A DNA stretch of 5,886 nucleotides from Marinovum sp. (GTDB taxonomy: Bacteria; Pseudomonadota; Alphaproteobacteria; Rhodobacterales; Rhodobacteraceae), in NCBI GenBank assembly GCA_002711145.1, contig PAHS01000050.1:10087-15972 (forward strand), in the 5' to 3' direction. Of this stretch, positions 1 through 5,886 are shown piece after piece (position 1 is the stretch's first letter; every line of letters begins with the position of its first letter). The notes below the pieces were generated by a model. The model ran no database searches. It saw only the letters and a program-made list of their open reading frames with translations, and was not told the origin of the DNA. A program made the translations under genes and the position numbers.

Positions 1-351
1 GACCGATCTGCTGCTTATGCAGCGAGATATTTGGCCAAGAATGTAGTCGCAGCTGGCCTAGCAAGAAAGTGTACAATTCAACTAAGTTACGCAATTGGAG
101 TTTCTCATCCACTTTCTATTTATGTTGATACCTTTGAAAGTGGAGGTGTCGACGATAAAGAAATTGAAAATGCTATAGCTCGGTCCATGGATCTCACTCC
201 CAGGGGAATTCGAACTCACCTGGGGCTAAATAAGCCAATATATCAAAGGACAGCGGCTTATGGGCACTTTGGCAGGCCGCATGAAAAAGATGGTGGTTTT
301 AGCTGGGAGCGTACGGATCTTATTTCAGAGTTACAAAGAAATCTATCCTAG
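1..351 (+). CDS. metK: S-adenosylmethionine synthetase, C-terminal part (5' end outside window)
   Basis: MetK condenses methionine and ATP into S-adenosylmethionine, the cell's main methyl donor, in the cytoplasm. The frame is open from the first base and ends at TAG 349-351, giving 116 codons. It opens with [20 protein letters not shown], the family block whose aspartate and arginine help bind ATP/phosphate and metal. It continues with [16 protein letters not shown] and the C-terminal [20 protein letters not shown], followed by HFGRP and a [10 protein letters not shown] tail, all typical of MetK. Compared with a family length of about 385-395 residues, roughly the first 270 are upstream of the window. 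The TTG at 31 is only an internal leucine codon, not a start. The downstream neighbour trmB encodes a SAM-consuming enzyme, and the 73-base gap has no clear terminator, so co-transcription is possible. Confidence 0.97.
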   Translation, partial: DRSAAYAARYLAKNVVAAGLARKCTIQLSYAIGVSHPLSIYVDTFESGGVDDKEIENAIARSMDLTPRGIRTHLGLNKPIYQRTAAYGHFGRPHEKDGGFSWERTDLISELQRNLS

Positions 352-424
352 TTTTGTGTGTAAATTTATCCATGAGTGCTTTATTTATTAGAATTATCAG
401 CGTAGGGCTTTTGCCATAAATTAA

Positions 425-1147
425 ATGATAGAAAATACAATAAGCAATCCCAAGAATTTCAGGAATTTCTATGGGAGGTTAAAAGGAAAAGGTCTTCGCA
501 GGTTACAACAAGAAATTTTGAATAACCAACTAAACAAGTTGTCAATACCGGCTATTAGTCAAGACTCTAATCCCGATCGGAAGCAAATAGAAATATCTGA
601 TCTCTTTCCCGATTTAATATCAATTAATCTTGAGATTGGATTTGGAGGGGGCGAGCACCTCGTTCATCAGGCTAGACGTAATCCAAATATTGGTTTCATC
701 GGTTGCGAACCATATATAAATGGGGTTGCTATGCTAGCTGGAAAACTATCACAGCTAGATTTGAAAAATGTGCGCATTTATCCTGGTGATGTTAGAGATT
801 TATTTGATGTCTTACCAAATGACTCGATTGGAAATGTATTTTTACTATATCCCGATCCTTGGCCAAAAAAACGCCATCATAGAAGAAGATTTGTGACCAG
901 CGAGTATTTAATTGAATTAAATCGGGTCATGAAAACTGGTGCTATATTAAGGATAGCTACCGATATTCCCGATTACGTTCGGCAATCTCTTCAAGAATTG
1001 ATGAAACATAACTTCTCTTGGATGGCCTTAGACGCTCGAGATTGGAGAGAGTGTTGGAGTGATTGGATTTCGACTCGATATGAAAAAAAAGCTCTATTAG
1101 AGGGGCGTAAGCCATATTATTTAACATTTGAAAAGCGAGAGTCCTAG
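425..1147 (+). CDS. trmB: tRNA (guanine-N7-)-methyltransferase
   Basis: TrmB transfers a methyl group from SAM to N7 of guanine 46 in the variable loop of tRNAs. The 240-residue protein shows the family motifs in order: an N-terminal NFYGRLKGKGL (14-24), SAM-binding LEIGFGGGEHL (69-79), acidic strand end GCEPYINGV (93-101), GDVRD (121-125), the diagnostic LLYPDPWPKKRHHRRRF (140-156) that contributes catalytic and tRNA-binding residues, TDIPDY (179-184), and STRYEKKALLEGR (216-228). Length and motif spacing fit an intact alphaproteobacterial enzyme. The ATG at 425 is preceded directly by an in-frame TAA (422-424), so no upstream in-frame start exists. No good Shine-Dalgarno is visible; the nearest G-rich stretch (TAGGG, 403-407) lies 17 bases away. 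It follows metK, whose product makes its methyl donor, and precedes aroA by 48 bases. The stop codon lies inside a near-palindrome. Confidence 0.96.
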   Translation: MIENTISNPKNFRNFYGRLKGKGLRRLQQEILNNQLNKLSIPAISQDSNPDRKQIEISDLFPDLISINLEIGFGGGEHLVHQARRNPNIGFIGCEPYINGVAMLAGKLSQLDLKNVRIYPGDVRDLFDVLPNDSIGNVFLLYPDPWPKKRHHRRRFVTSEYLIELNRVMKTGAILRIATDIPDYVRQSLQELMKHNFSWMALDARDWRECWSDWISTRYEKKALLEGRKPYYLTFEKRES

Positions 1148-1165
1148 ACCTTGATCAAAGTCTAG
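1144..1165. repeat. 22-base near-palindrome overlapping the trmB stop codon
   Basis: Arms CTAGAC (1144-1149) and GTCTAG (1160-1165) flank a self-complementary TTGATCAA core (1151-1158). The only break in dyad symmetry is the C1150/A1159 pair. The trmB TAG (1145-1147) lies in the left arm. As RNA it could fold into a short hairpin with a GAUC loop, but the stem is AT-rich, carries a C-A mismatch and is followed only by TTTAT. It is therefore a weak terminator candidate at best. It could equally be a dimeric-protein operator in front of aroA, or an RNA-processing or 3'-end structure. Confidence 0.5.
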
Positions 1166-1182
1166 TTTATCGAGGCACAAAC

Positions 1183-1187
1183 AAAGG
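1183..1187 (+). promoter_or_regulatory. ribosome binding site of aroA
   Basis: AAAGG lies 8 bases upstream of the ATG at 1196. This favours that start over the in-frame ATG nine codons further on (residue 10). Confidence 0.5.
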
Positions 1188-1195
1188 TATTACAA

Positions 1196-2548
1196 ATGTC
1201 TTTAAATCCTAAACCAACTGTGATGCGTGCTTTGAGCTCTAGCTCTCTCAAGGGGGTTGTTTCAATTCCTGGCGATAAGTCCATATCGCACCGTTCCCTT
1301 ATTTTAGGCGCATTGGCTATAGGGCAAACCAGAATTACGGGCTTATTGGAGGGTCAAGACGTTCTTGATACTGCAAAGGCTATGGTTGCATTTGGTGCCG
1401 TGGTTGAAAAAAATGATCAAAGTGAATGGCTCGTGGATGGTGTGGGTGTGGGAGGTTTTGCGGAACCGTCAACTGTAGTTGATTGTGGTAACTCGGGAAC
1501 AGGAGTAAGATTAATAATTGGAGCAATGTCGACAACTCCCATCAATGCAACATTTACTGGTGATCATAGTTTGAACAGTCGCCCAATGGAACGTGTGACT
1601 AATCCACTGAGCAAATTTGGGGTAACGACATTTGGACGAAGTAAAGGTCGATTGCCAATGACGGTAATTGGAGCCAGGTCACCTATCCCGGTCAAATACG
1701 ACGTGCCTGTACCATCGGCTCAAGTAAAATCTGCTTTACTGCTAGCTGCTTTGAATGCACCTGGTGAAACTATTATCACTGAAAAAGAGATCACTCGTGA
1801 CCACACCGAGAGAATGCTGAGTTCGTTTGGAGCAGACATATCAGTTGAAAATATCTCAAATCGCCGATCGATCAAACTTTGTGGACATTCAGAATTAAAT
1901 GGTCAGAATATTTGTGTTCCAAGCGATCCATCAAGTGCAGCTTTCCCAATTTGTGCAGCTATTATAGTTGAGGGATCAGATATATTTGTTCCGAATATTA
2001 CACTAAACGAGACAAGAGCTGGATTGTATAAAACGTTGATTGAAATGGGTGCTAATTTAAGCTTTGAAAATGAAAGAGAAGAAAGTGGAGAGCCTGTTGC
2101 TGACATTCGAGCCTGTTTCTCTCCCGATCTGAAAGGTGTTGAAGTGCCGCCAGAGCGTGCTGCCTCGATGATCGATGAGTACCCAATTCTTTCTGTCGTT
2201 GCCGCAAATGCAACGGGAAAGACGATCATGAGAGGCGTCAAGGAACTTCGCGTTAAAGAAAGCGATAGAATTGACGTAATGGCAAAAGGTTTGCGTGCTA
2301 ATGGAGTATTTGTGGATGAAGGCGAAGATTGGTGGGTAGTAAAAGGTAATGGAATGGGATCTGTAAAAGGTGGTTCTATTTGTCAAACATTTTTAGATCA
2401 TCGCATCGCGATGTCTTTTTTAGTATTAGGTTTATCATCGCAAAACTACGTCGAAATAGACGATTGTTTGCCAATTAAAACGTCTTTTCCAAATTTTATT
2501 GAGCTTATGCTTGAAATTGGAGCAAATATGGAAGTGCGAGATCTATAG
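1196..2548 (+). CDS. aroA: 3-phosphoshikimate 1-carboxyvinyltransferase (EPSP synthase), class II-like
   Basis: AroA joins phosphoenolpyruvate to shikimate-3-phosphate, the penultimate step to chorismate and the aromatic amino acids. The 450-residue protein is full length. Visible motifs are GDKS (26-29) and SHRS (31-34) for substrate binding, [10 protein letters not shown] (97-106), SAQVK (174-178), RDHTE (201-205), DPSSAAFP (244-251), NETR (271-274), IDEYP with catalytic Asp327 (326-330), LRVKESDR with Glu355 (351-358), and DHRIAM (401-406). GDKS, SAQVK, R-D-H-T-E and N-x-T-R together are the published class II signature, shared with the Agrobacterium CP4 enzyme. The residue matching CP4 Ala100 is Gly101 here, as in glyphosate-sensitive enzymes; this alignment was done by eye. 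The ATG at 1196 has AAAGG 8 bases upstream. cmk begins two bases after the stop, so the two genes are almost certainly co-transcribed and probably translationally coupled. Confidence 0.97.
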   Translation: MSLNPKPTVMRALSSSSLKGVVSIPGDKSISHRSLILGALAIGQTRITGLLEGQDVLDTAKAMVAFGAVVEKNDQSEWLVDGVGVGGFAEPSTVVDCGNSGTGVRLIIGAMSTTPINATFTGDHSLNSRPMERVTNPLSKFGVTTFGRSKGRLPMTVIGARSPIPVKYDVPVPSAQVKSALLLAALNAPGETIITEKEITRDHTERMLSSFGADISVENISNRRSIKLCGHSELNGQNICVPSDPSSAAFPICAAIIVEGSDIFVPNITLNETRAGLYKTLIEMGANLSFENEREESGEPVADIRACFSPDLKGVEVPPERAASMIDEYPILSVVAANATGKTIMRGVKELRVKESDRIDVMAKGLRANGVFVDEGEDWWVVKGNGMGSVKGGSICQTFLDHRIAMSFLVLGLSSQNYVEIDDCLPIKTSFPNFIELMLEIGANMEVRDL

Positions 2549-2550
2549 CT

Positions 2551-3171
2551 TTGACTTCTTTTGGCTTAATTATAGCAATTGATGGTACAGCGGCCTCAGG
2601 TAAGGGTACAATTTCAAGGAAAATTGCCCACAATTATTGTGTACCACACCTTGATACCGGACTGCTTTATAGACTGGTTGGTTACCACGTTCTTCAGGGC
2701 ATTGATCCAATTGATGCTGCAAATCAGTTAAATGTTAAGCAAGCAGAAGTCTTTGATCTAAAAACACTGCAAGTGTCAAATGCTGCTTCCGAAGTCGCTA
2801 AAAACCCCTCAGTTAGAGCTAAATTACTTGAATTTCAGAGGCGTTTTGCTTCAAAGCCGGGTGGAGCAGTATTAGACGGTCGGGATATTGGGACAGTAAT
2901 TTGTCCTAATGCAGACTTAAAGTTTTACATAACTGCTTGCTCAGAGGTCAGAGCACAAAGAAGACACTCGGAATTGCTCGTTCTTGGACACAAAATTTCT
3001 TATGAAAGTGTACTGAGAGAAATTCAAGAACGAGATGAGAGAGACACAAATCGTGAACAGTCACCGCTATTACCAGCCGAAGATGCTAATAAAATTGATA
3101 CCTCTGATATGAATATTGGAGAAGTTTATGACTTAGTTTGTCTAATTATTGAAGCAAAATTGGAGAAGTGA
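2551..3171 (+). CDS. cmk: cytidylate kinase, TTG start
   Basis: Cmk phosphorylates CMP and dCMP with ATP to the diphosphates, recycling pyrimidine nucleotides in the cytoplasm. The 206-residue protein carries the P-loop DGTAASGKGT (11-20), HLDTGLLYR (33-41) of the nucleotide-binding region, DGRDIGTVICP (109-119) with the conserved Asp-Gly-Arg-Asp-Ile-Gly, and the arginine-rich lid RDERDTNRE (161-169) that contacts phosphates. The P-loop begins within about ten residues of the start, as in the family, so the start cannot be far from here. In frame upstream there is no ATG, GTG or TTG before a TGA at 2512-2514, which leaves TTG at 2551. Only weak ribosome-binding sequence precedes it, and the aroA stop ends at 2548, so initiation probably depends on ribosomes finishing aroA. 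The length is slightly short for the family (about 205-230) but no motif is missing. The aroA-cmk-rpsA-ihfB order is common in proteobacteria. Confidence 0.95.
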   Translation: MTSFGLIIAIDGTAASGKGTISRKIAHNYCVPHLDTGLLYRLVGYHVLQGIDPIDAANQLNVKQAEVFDLKTLQVSNAASEVAKNPSVRAKLLEFQRRFASKPGGAVLDGRDIGTVICPNADLKFYITACSEVRAQRRHSELLVLGHKISYESVLREIQERDERDTNREQSPLLPAEDANKIDTSDMNIGEVYDLVCLIIEAKLEK

Positions 3172-3201
3172 AGTTTATTCTGTAAAGTGATGATTATTAC
3201 C

Positions 3202-3231
3202 GGGACAGTTAGCCCTTGATTTACTTATAAT
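3202..3231 (+). promoter_or_regulatory. candidate distal rpsA promoter
   Basis: A perfect -10 hexamer TATAAT (3226-3231) has GGGACA (3202-3207; 4 of 6 matches to TTGACA) 18 bases upstream. It lies in the cmk-rpsA gap. TATAAT arises easily in AT-rich DNA, so support is moderate. Confidence 0.4.
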
Positions 3232-3275
3232 TAGCATGTAAACCGCGCCAGTCTTGCGCAGAAAAAACCACGAAA

Positions 3276-3303
3276 TTCAATGTTGGTTGTTTGATGTTAT
3301 AAT
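3276..3303 (+). promoter_or_regulatory. candidate proximal rpsA promoter with extended -10
   Basis: TGTTATAAT (3295-3303) is an exact extended -10 element: TG, one base, then TATAAT. The -35 region is poor (TTCAAT at 3276-3281, 16-base spacer), as is usual for extended -10 promoters. Transcription would start near 3309-3310 and give a leader of about 73 bases before the rpsA ATG. That leader holds a 6-base inverted repeat, GCCAGA (3306-3311) and TCTGGC (3344-3349). This is the best-looking promoter in the window and suits a highly expressed ribosomal protein gene. Confidence 0.55.
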
Positions 3304-3382
3304 TCGCCAGACGAAAGAAATTAAAGACCGGTGGAACCAACCATCTGGCCAGAAAATATTTGATAAAGGATATAGAGACTAG

Positions 3383-5065
3383 ATGGCTCAAAATGCAACT
3401 ATGGCAGAATTTGAAGCACTGCTAAATGAAAGCTTCAAGATTGATACCCCCCAAGAAGGTTCCGTTGTTAAAGGTAAAGTAATAGCTATAGAGGCTGGCT
3501 TTGCAATAGTTGACGTAGGTTACAAAATGGAGGGCAGGGTAGAGTTAAAAGAGTTTGCCAACCCTGGTGAAGCGCCTGAAGTTGCAGTTGGCGATGAAGT
3601 GGAAGTTTTCTTACGTCAGGTAGAAAATGCTAAAGGTGAAGCAGTCATTTCTAGGGAAATGGCTCGTAGAGAAGAAGCATGGGATAGACTTGAAAAGGCT
3701 TATGCAGATGATGCGAGAGTTGATGGGGCCATTTTTGGGCGAGTGAAAGGTGGATTTACAGTGGACTTAGGTGGAGCGGTAGCCTTCCTTCCAGGTTCTC
3801 AGGTTGATGTTCGCCCAGTCCGCGATGCAGGTCCTCTTATGGGGCTAAAGCAACCTTTCCAGATTTTGAAAATGGACCGTCGTAGAGGTAATATAGTTGT
3901 ATCTCGACGTGCTATATTGGAAGAAAGTCGTGCAGAACAAAGAGCAGAAGTTATCGGAAACTTGGCTGAAGGTGATGACGTAGAAGGTGTGGTCAAAAAC
4001 ATCACCGAATATGGTGCGTTTGTGGACTTAGGAGGTGTAGACGGGCTTCTTCATGTTACGGATATGGCTTGGCGTAGAATTAATCATCCGTCTGAGATCT
4101 TAACTATCGGTGAGTCAATAAAGGTACAGGTTATCAAGATTAATAAGGAAACTCATAGAATTTCTCTAGGAATGAAACAACTAGAAGAAGATCCATGGGA
4201 ATTAGTAGCTGGTAAATATCCTTTGGAATCCCTGCATAAAGGGGTAGTAACCAATATAACAGATTATGGAGCTTTCGTTGAGCTTGAAGCTGGCGTAGAG
4301 GGTTTAGTACATGTTTCAGAAATGTCATGGACTAAAAAGAATGTTCATCCAGGTAAAATCGTATCTACGAGCCAGGAAGTTGACGTAATGGTCCTTGAGA
4401 TAGATGGCGTAAAGCGTAGAGTGTCTTTAGGCATTAAACAGTGTCAGAGAAACCCTTGGGAAGTATTTGCAGAGAACCACCCTGTAAATACCGAAGTAGA
4501 GGGTGAAGTAAAGAATATAACCGAGTTTGGGCTTTTCATAGGTCTAGATGGTGAGATTGATGGAATGGTTCATTTAAGTGATATTTCTTGGGATGAGCGC
4601 GGTGAAGATGTAATTCAAAACTTCCGTAAAGGTGATATGGTAAAAGCCGCAGTTACTGAAATCGACGTTGAGAAAGAACGGATTTCATTGTCGATAAAAG
4701 CCTTAGGTGGAGATAAATTTTCTCAAGCCACAGATAAGGTTAAGCGTGGCTCAATAGTAACGGTAGAGGTCACTTCAATTGAAGATGGTGGTATAGAAGT
4801 AGAATACGAGGGGATGAAATCGTTTATTCGTCGATCAGATCTAAGTCGTGATCGTGCTGAACAGCGGCCAGACAGATTTAATGTTGGAGATAAGGTTGAT
4901 GTTCGCGTAACTAGTGTAGATAGCAAGACTAGGAAACTGGGTCTTTCTGTAAAGGCTCGTGAAATAGCTGAAGAGAAAGAAGCTGTTGAGCAATACGGTT
5001 CATCCGATAGTGGAGCTTCGCTAGGTGATATTTTAGGCGCTGCACTTAAAGGTGACGAAGAATAA
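3383..5065 (+). CDS. rpsA: 30S ribosomal protein S1
   Basis: S1 is the large mRNA-binding protein of the 30S subunit; it unfolds leaders and helps initiation on weak Shine-Dalgarno messages. The 560 residues hold six S1 (OB-fold) repeats at roughly 25-92, 110-176, 197-265, 282-352, 369-439 and 454-525. The first two are divergent ribosome-binding types. Repeats 3-5 show the classic core: EYGAFVDLGGVDGLLHVTDM (209-228), DYGAFVELEAGVEGLVHVSE (294-313) and EFGLFIGLDG...GMVHLSD (381-400). The protein ends in an acidic tail, SLGDILGAALKGDEE (546-560). Length and domain count match alphaproteobacterial S1. The ATG at 3383 follows AAAGGA (3365-3370) at a rather long 12-base spacing. It stands alone between its own promoter-like region and the terminator at 5092. 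S1 is known to autoregulate translation through its leader in E. coli; whether that holds here is not shown. Confidence 0.97.
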   Translation: MAQNATMAEFEALLNESFKIDTPQEGSVVKGKVIAIEAGFAIVDVGYKMEGRVELKEFANPGEAPEVAVGDEVEVFLRQVENAKGEAVISREMARREEAWDRLEKAYADDARVDGAIFGRVKGGFTVDLGGAVAFLPGSQVDVRPVRDAGPLMGLKQPFQILKMDRRRGNIVVSRRAILEESRAEQRAEVIGNLAEGDDVEGVVKNITEYGAFVDLGGVDGLLHVTDMAWRRINHPSEILTIGESIKVQVIKINKETHRISLGMKQLEEDPWELVAGKYPLESLHKGVVTNITDYGAFVELEAGVEGLVHVSEMSWTKKNVHPGKIVSTSQEVDVMVLEIDGVKRRVSLGIKQCQRNPWEVFAENHPVNTEVEGEVKNITEFGLFIGLDGEIDGMVHLSDISWDERGEDVIQNFRKGDMVKAAVTEIDVEKERISLSIKALGGDKFSQATDKVKRGSIVTVEVTSIEDGGIEVEYEGMKSFIRRSDLSRDRAEQRPDRFNVGDKVDVRVTSVDSKTRKLGLSVKAREIAEEKEAVEQYGSSDSGASLGDILGAALKGDEE

Positions 5066-5091
5066 TATAAAAAATAGTGTAAAGTGATTTG

Positions 5092-5122
5092 CCCCGCACC
5101 CTTGGTGTGGGGTTAAATTTTT
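5092..5122 (+). terminator. rho-independent terminator of rpsA
   Basis: CCCCGCACC (5092-5100) pairs with GGTGTGGGG (5104-5112) across a three-base CTT loop. The 9-base-pair stem has one G-U pair and is followed by TTAAATTTTT (5113-5122). It begins 26 bases after the rpsA stop. This is the clearest intrinsic terminator in the window and separates rpsA from ihfB. Confidence 0.85.
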
Positions 5123-5126
5123 GATT
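5114..5126 (-). promoter_or_regulatory. consensus-matching IHF binding site
   Basis: On the minus strand this reads AATCAAAAATTTA, an exact match to the E. coli IHF consensus WATCAANNNNTTR. It lies in the rpsA-ihfB gap, overlapping the terminator's T tract and about 190 bases upstream of ihfB, which encodes an IHF subunit. A one-mismatch site on the plus strand (AATCAAGGCGATA, 5151-5163) lies 24 bases further on. The match is seen directly; binding and autoregulation are inferences, and chance matches occur in AT-rich DNA. Confidence 0.35.
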
Positions 5127-5317
5127 CGTTTCGTCCTCAAATTGCATTTTAATCAAGGCGATAAGAGTTCTAACAATCATGAAATCAGAAAAATACTTCT
5201 GTTTACAATAGTATTTCGTTAAAAAATAATGCTTTAGGTGGATAAATGATTTTAATTTTGCGGGAGTGGTGATTATAGTTAATATGCCATTATCATAAAT
5301 GCCAGGGAGATAAACCG
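5127..5317 (+). promoter_or_regulatory. ihfB upstream region with weak promoter candidates
   Basis: This AT-rich stretch contains no convincing gene. The rpsA terminator lies upstream of it, so it should contain the ihfB promoter. Two weak options exist: TTGCGG (5258-5263) with TAATAT (5280-5285) at 16 bases, or TTTAAT (5251-5256) with TATAGT (5274-5279) at 17 bases. Either would start transcription about 25-30 bases before the ATG. A strong ribosome-binding site, AGGGAG (5304-5309), sits 8 bases before the ihfB ATG. Confidence 0.35.
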
Positions 5318-5602
5318 ATGATCCGATCGGAATTAATTCAGAAAATCGCCGATGAAAACCCAAATCTTTTTCAACGTGATGTAGAAAGAATCGTTAATAC
5401 CATATTTGAGGAGATTACGGATGCACTCGCTAATGGTGATAGAGTCGAACTAAGAGGTTTTGGCGCTTTTTCAGTAAAAACGCGAGATGCTAGAGTTGGG
5501 CGTAACCCGAGAACTGGGGAGGCTGTCAGCGTAGATAAGAAAAAGGTTCCGTTTTTTAAAACAGGAAAACTTTTGCGTGACAGGCTAAATGGGAAGGCTT
5601 AA
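5318..5602 (+). CDS. ihfB: integration host factor subunit beta
   Basis: IhfB pairs with IhfA (encoded elsewhere) to form a heterodimer that sharply bends DNA at specific sites and shapes the nucleoid, transcription, replication and recombination. The 94-residue protein has the HU/IHF fold: N-terminal helices ([17 protein letters not shown]), the saddle strand [11 protein letters not shown] (43-53), the arm tip GRNPRTGE (61-68) with the intercalating Pro64, and the C-terminal [14 protein letters not shown] (79-92). The IRSELI start, the FFKTGK-LRDRLN ending and the position after rpsA point to the beta subunit rather than HU or IhfA. Length is exactly typical. The ATG at 5318 has AGGGAG at 8 bases. 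The gene is cut off from rpsA by a terminator and is followed three bases later by a LapA-type gene, which probably shares its transcript. Confidence 0.95.
   Translation: MIRSELIQKIADENPNLFQRDVERIVNTIFEEITDALANGDRVELRGFGAFSVKTRDARVGRNPRTGEAVSVDKKKVPFFKTGKLLRDRLNGKA
5591..5597 (+). promoter_or_regulatory. ribosome binding site inside ihfB that sets the next start
   Basis: GGGAAGG, encoded by the Gly-Lys codons near the end of ihfB and the first base of its last codon, lies 8 bases before the TTG at 5606. It supports that TTG as the start of the downstream membrane-protein gene. Confidence 0.6.
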
Positions 5603-5605
5603 TAT

Positions 5606-5886
5606 TTGACGCGTTATATCCGAGTTATTTTTTTAACTTGTCTTTCGATTATAATTTTGACCTTAGCGGTCGCAAACAGAGAACTTGTGGATATCAGAAT
5701 ACTACCCAGTGAACTGGAGGGTTTTTTGGGTGATGGTATGATATTTTCAATTCCAATTTTTGTTTTGTTTCTCTGCGGTGTAATTTTTGGCCTATTCGTA
5801 GGATTCGTTTGGGAATGGATCAGGGAGATGAAACATAGATCGGCCTCAAGTAGAAAATCTAAAGAGCTTGCTAAAGTAGAAAACGA
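5606..5886 (+). CDS. LapA/DUF1049-type small membrane protein, 3' end outside window
   Basis: The frame opens at TTG 5606 and stays open to the window edge (93 codons plus two bases). The product begins MTRYIRVIFLTCLSIIILTL, a basic tip and first membrane helix (about 6-23). A short loop, ANRELVDIRILPSELEGFLG, follows, then a second membrane helix IFSIPIFVLFLCGVIFGLFV (about 46-65) running into GFVWEWIREMKHR and a charged tail. Two helices joined by an ANRxxVxIxxLP-type loop, with a W-E-W-x-R exit, are characteristic of the LapA domain (DUF1049) family. In E. coli LapA works with LapB in regulating lipopolysaccharide synthesis through LpxC turnover; alphaproteobacterial relatives are mostly uncharacterised, so function is not assigned. 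The start is supported by GGGAAGG 8 bases upstream and by a three-base gap to ihfB. The tail looks near complete, so little is likely missing. Confidence 0.85.
   Translation, partial: MTRYIRVIFLTCLSIIILTLAVANRELVDIRILPSELEGFLGDGMIFSIPIFVLFLCGVIFGLFVGFVWEWIREMKHRSASSRKSKELAKVEN

Noticed and set aside
352..424. Possible promoter or riboswitch between metK and trmB
   Set aside because: TAGAAT (389-394) has no acceptable -35 partner, and the 73-base gap is too short and unstructured for a SAM riboswitch, which would in any case be expected upstream of metK.
1903..2386. Two overlapping minus-strand open frames inside aroA
   Set aside because: They lie wholly within the conserved aroA coding sequence and their translations match no family pattern; they are antisense shadows.
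3245..3259. GCGC...GCGC inverted repeat in the cmk-rpsA gap as a cmk terminator
   Set aside because: The stem is only four base pairs and is followed by an A run rather than a T run on the plus strand.
4001..4700. Recurring similar segments in rpsA as a DNA repeat array
   Set aside because: The similarity reflects the homologous S1 domains at protein level, not a nucleotide repeat.
3799..4926. Three short minus-strand open frames inside rpsA
   Set aside because: All lie antisense to conserved S1 repeats and show no protein-like motifs.
5186..5216. Small inverted repeats CAGAA/TTCTG and AAATAC/GTATTT before ihfB
   Set aside because: Arms of five and six bases in AT-rich sequence are expected by chance, and the two overlap so they cannot both form.
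5046..5363. Open frame of 105 codons on the minus strand across the rpsA-ihfB gap
   Set aside because: It runs through the rpsA terminator and the start of ihfB, has no recognisable motif, and its low-complexity composition fits AT-rich non-coding DNA.

Overview
The window is an ordinary, gene-dense chromosomal segment of an alphaproteobacterium, most likely a Rhodobacteraceae-like lineage. The lineage call rests on remembered family patterns in the proteins: the AroA sequence ([38 protein letters not shown]), the TrmB ending (STRYEKKALLEGRKP), the 560-residue S1 protein, and the gene order itself. Base composition is AT-rich (about 40% GC by eye), lower than in most cultured Rhodobacteraceae. 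This suggests an AT-rich, perhaps streamlined marine or host-associated, member. That is an inference, not a measurement.

All genes lie on the + strand. Positions 1-351 are the 3' end of metK (SAM synthetase), followed by trmB (SAM-dependent tRNA m7G46 methyltransferase, 425-1147) and aroA (EPSP synthase, 1196-2548). cmk (cytidylate kinase, 2551-3171) starts with TTG two bases after aroA ends. A 211-base gap (3172-3382) then carries promoter-like sequences and the leader of rpsA (ribosomal protein S1, 3383-5065). A clear intrinsic terminator follows rpsA at 5092-5122. After a 252-base gap comes ihfB (integration host factor beta, 5318-5602), with a TTG-started LapA/DUF1049-type membrane protein (5606 to the window edge) three bases downstream.

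Functionally, MetK supplies the SAM that TrmB uses. AroA belongs to the shikimate pathway and Cmk to pyrimidine nucleotide recycling. S1 and IHF are core translation and nucleoid proteins. The cmk-rpsA-ihfB order is widely conserved in proteobacteria. Likely transcription units are (metK-)trmB-aroA-cmk, rpsA alone, and ihfB-lapA.

I see no mobile element, CRISPR array, tRNA/rRNA gene or unknown multi-gene system. The points worth a second look are regulatory or small-scale: a consensus-matching IHF site between rpsA and ihfB, a near-perfect palindrome over the trmB stop codon, an extended -10 promoter before rpsA, TTG starts on both tightly coupled downstream genes, and a class II-type AroA with glycine at the site linked to glyphosate sensitivity.
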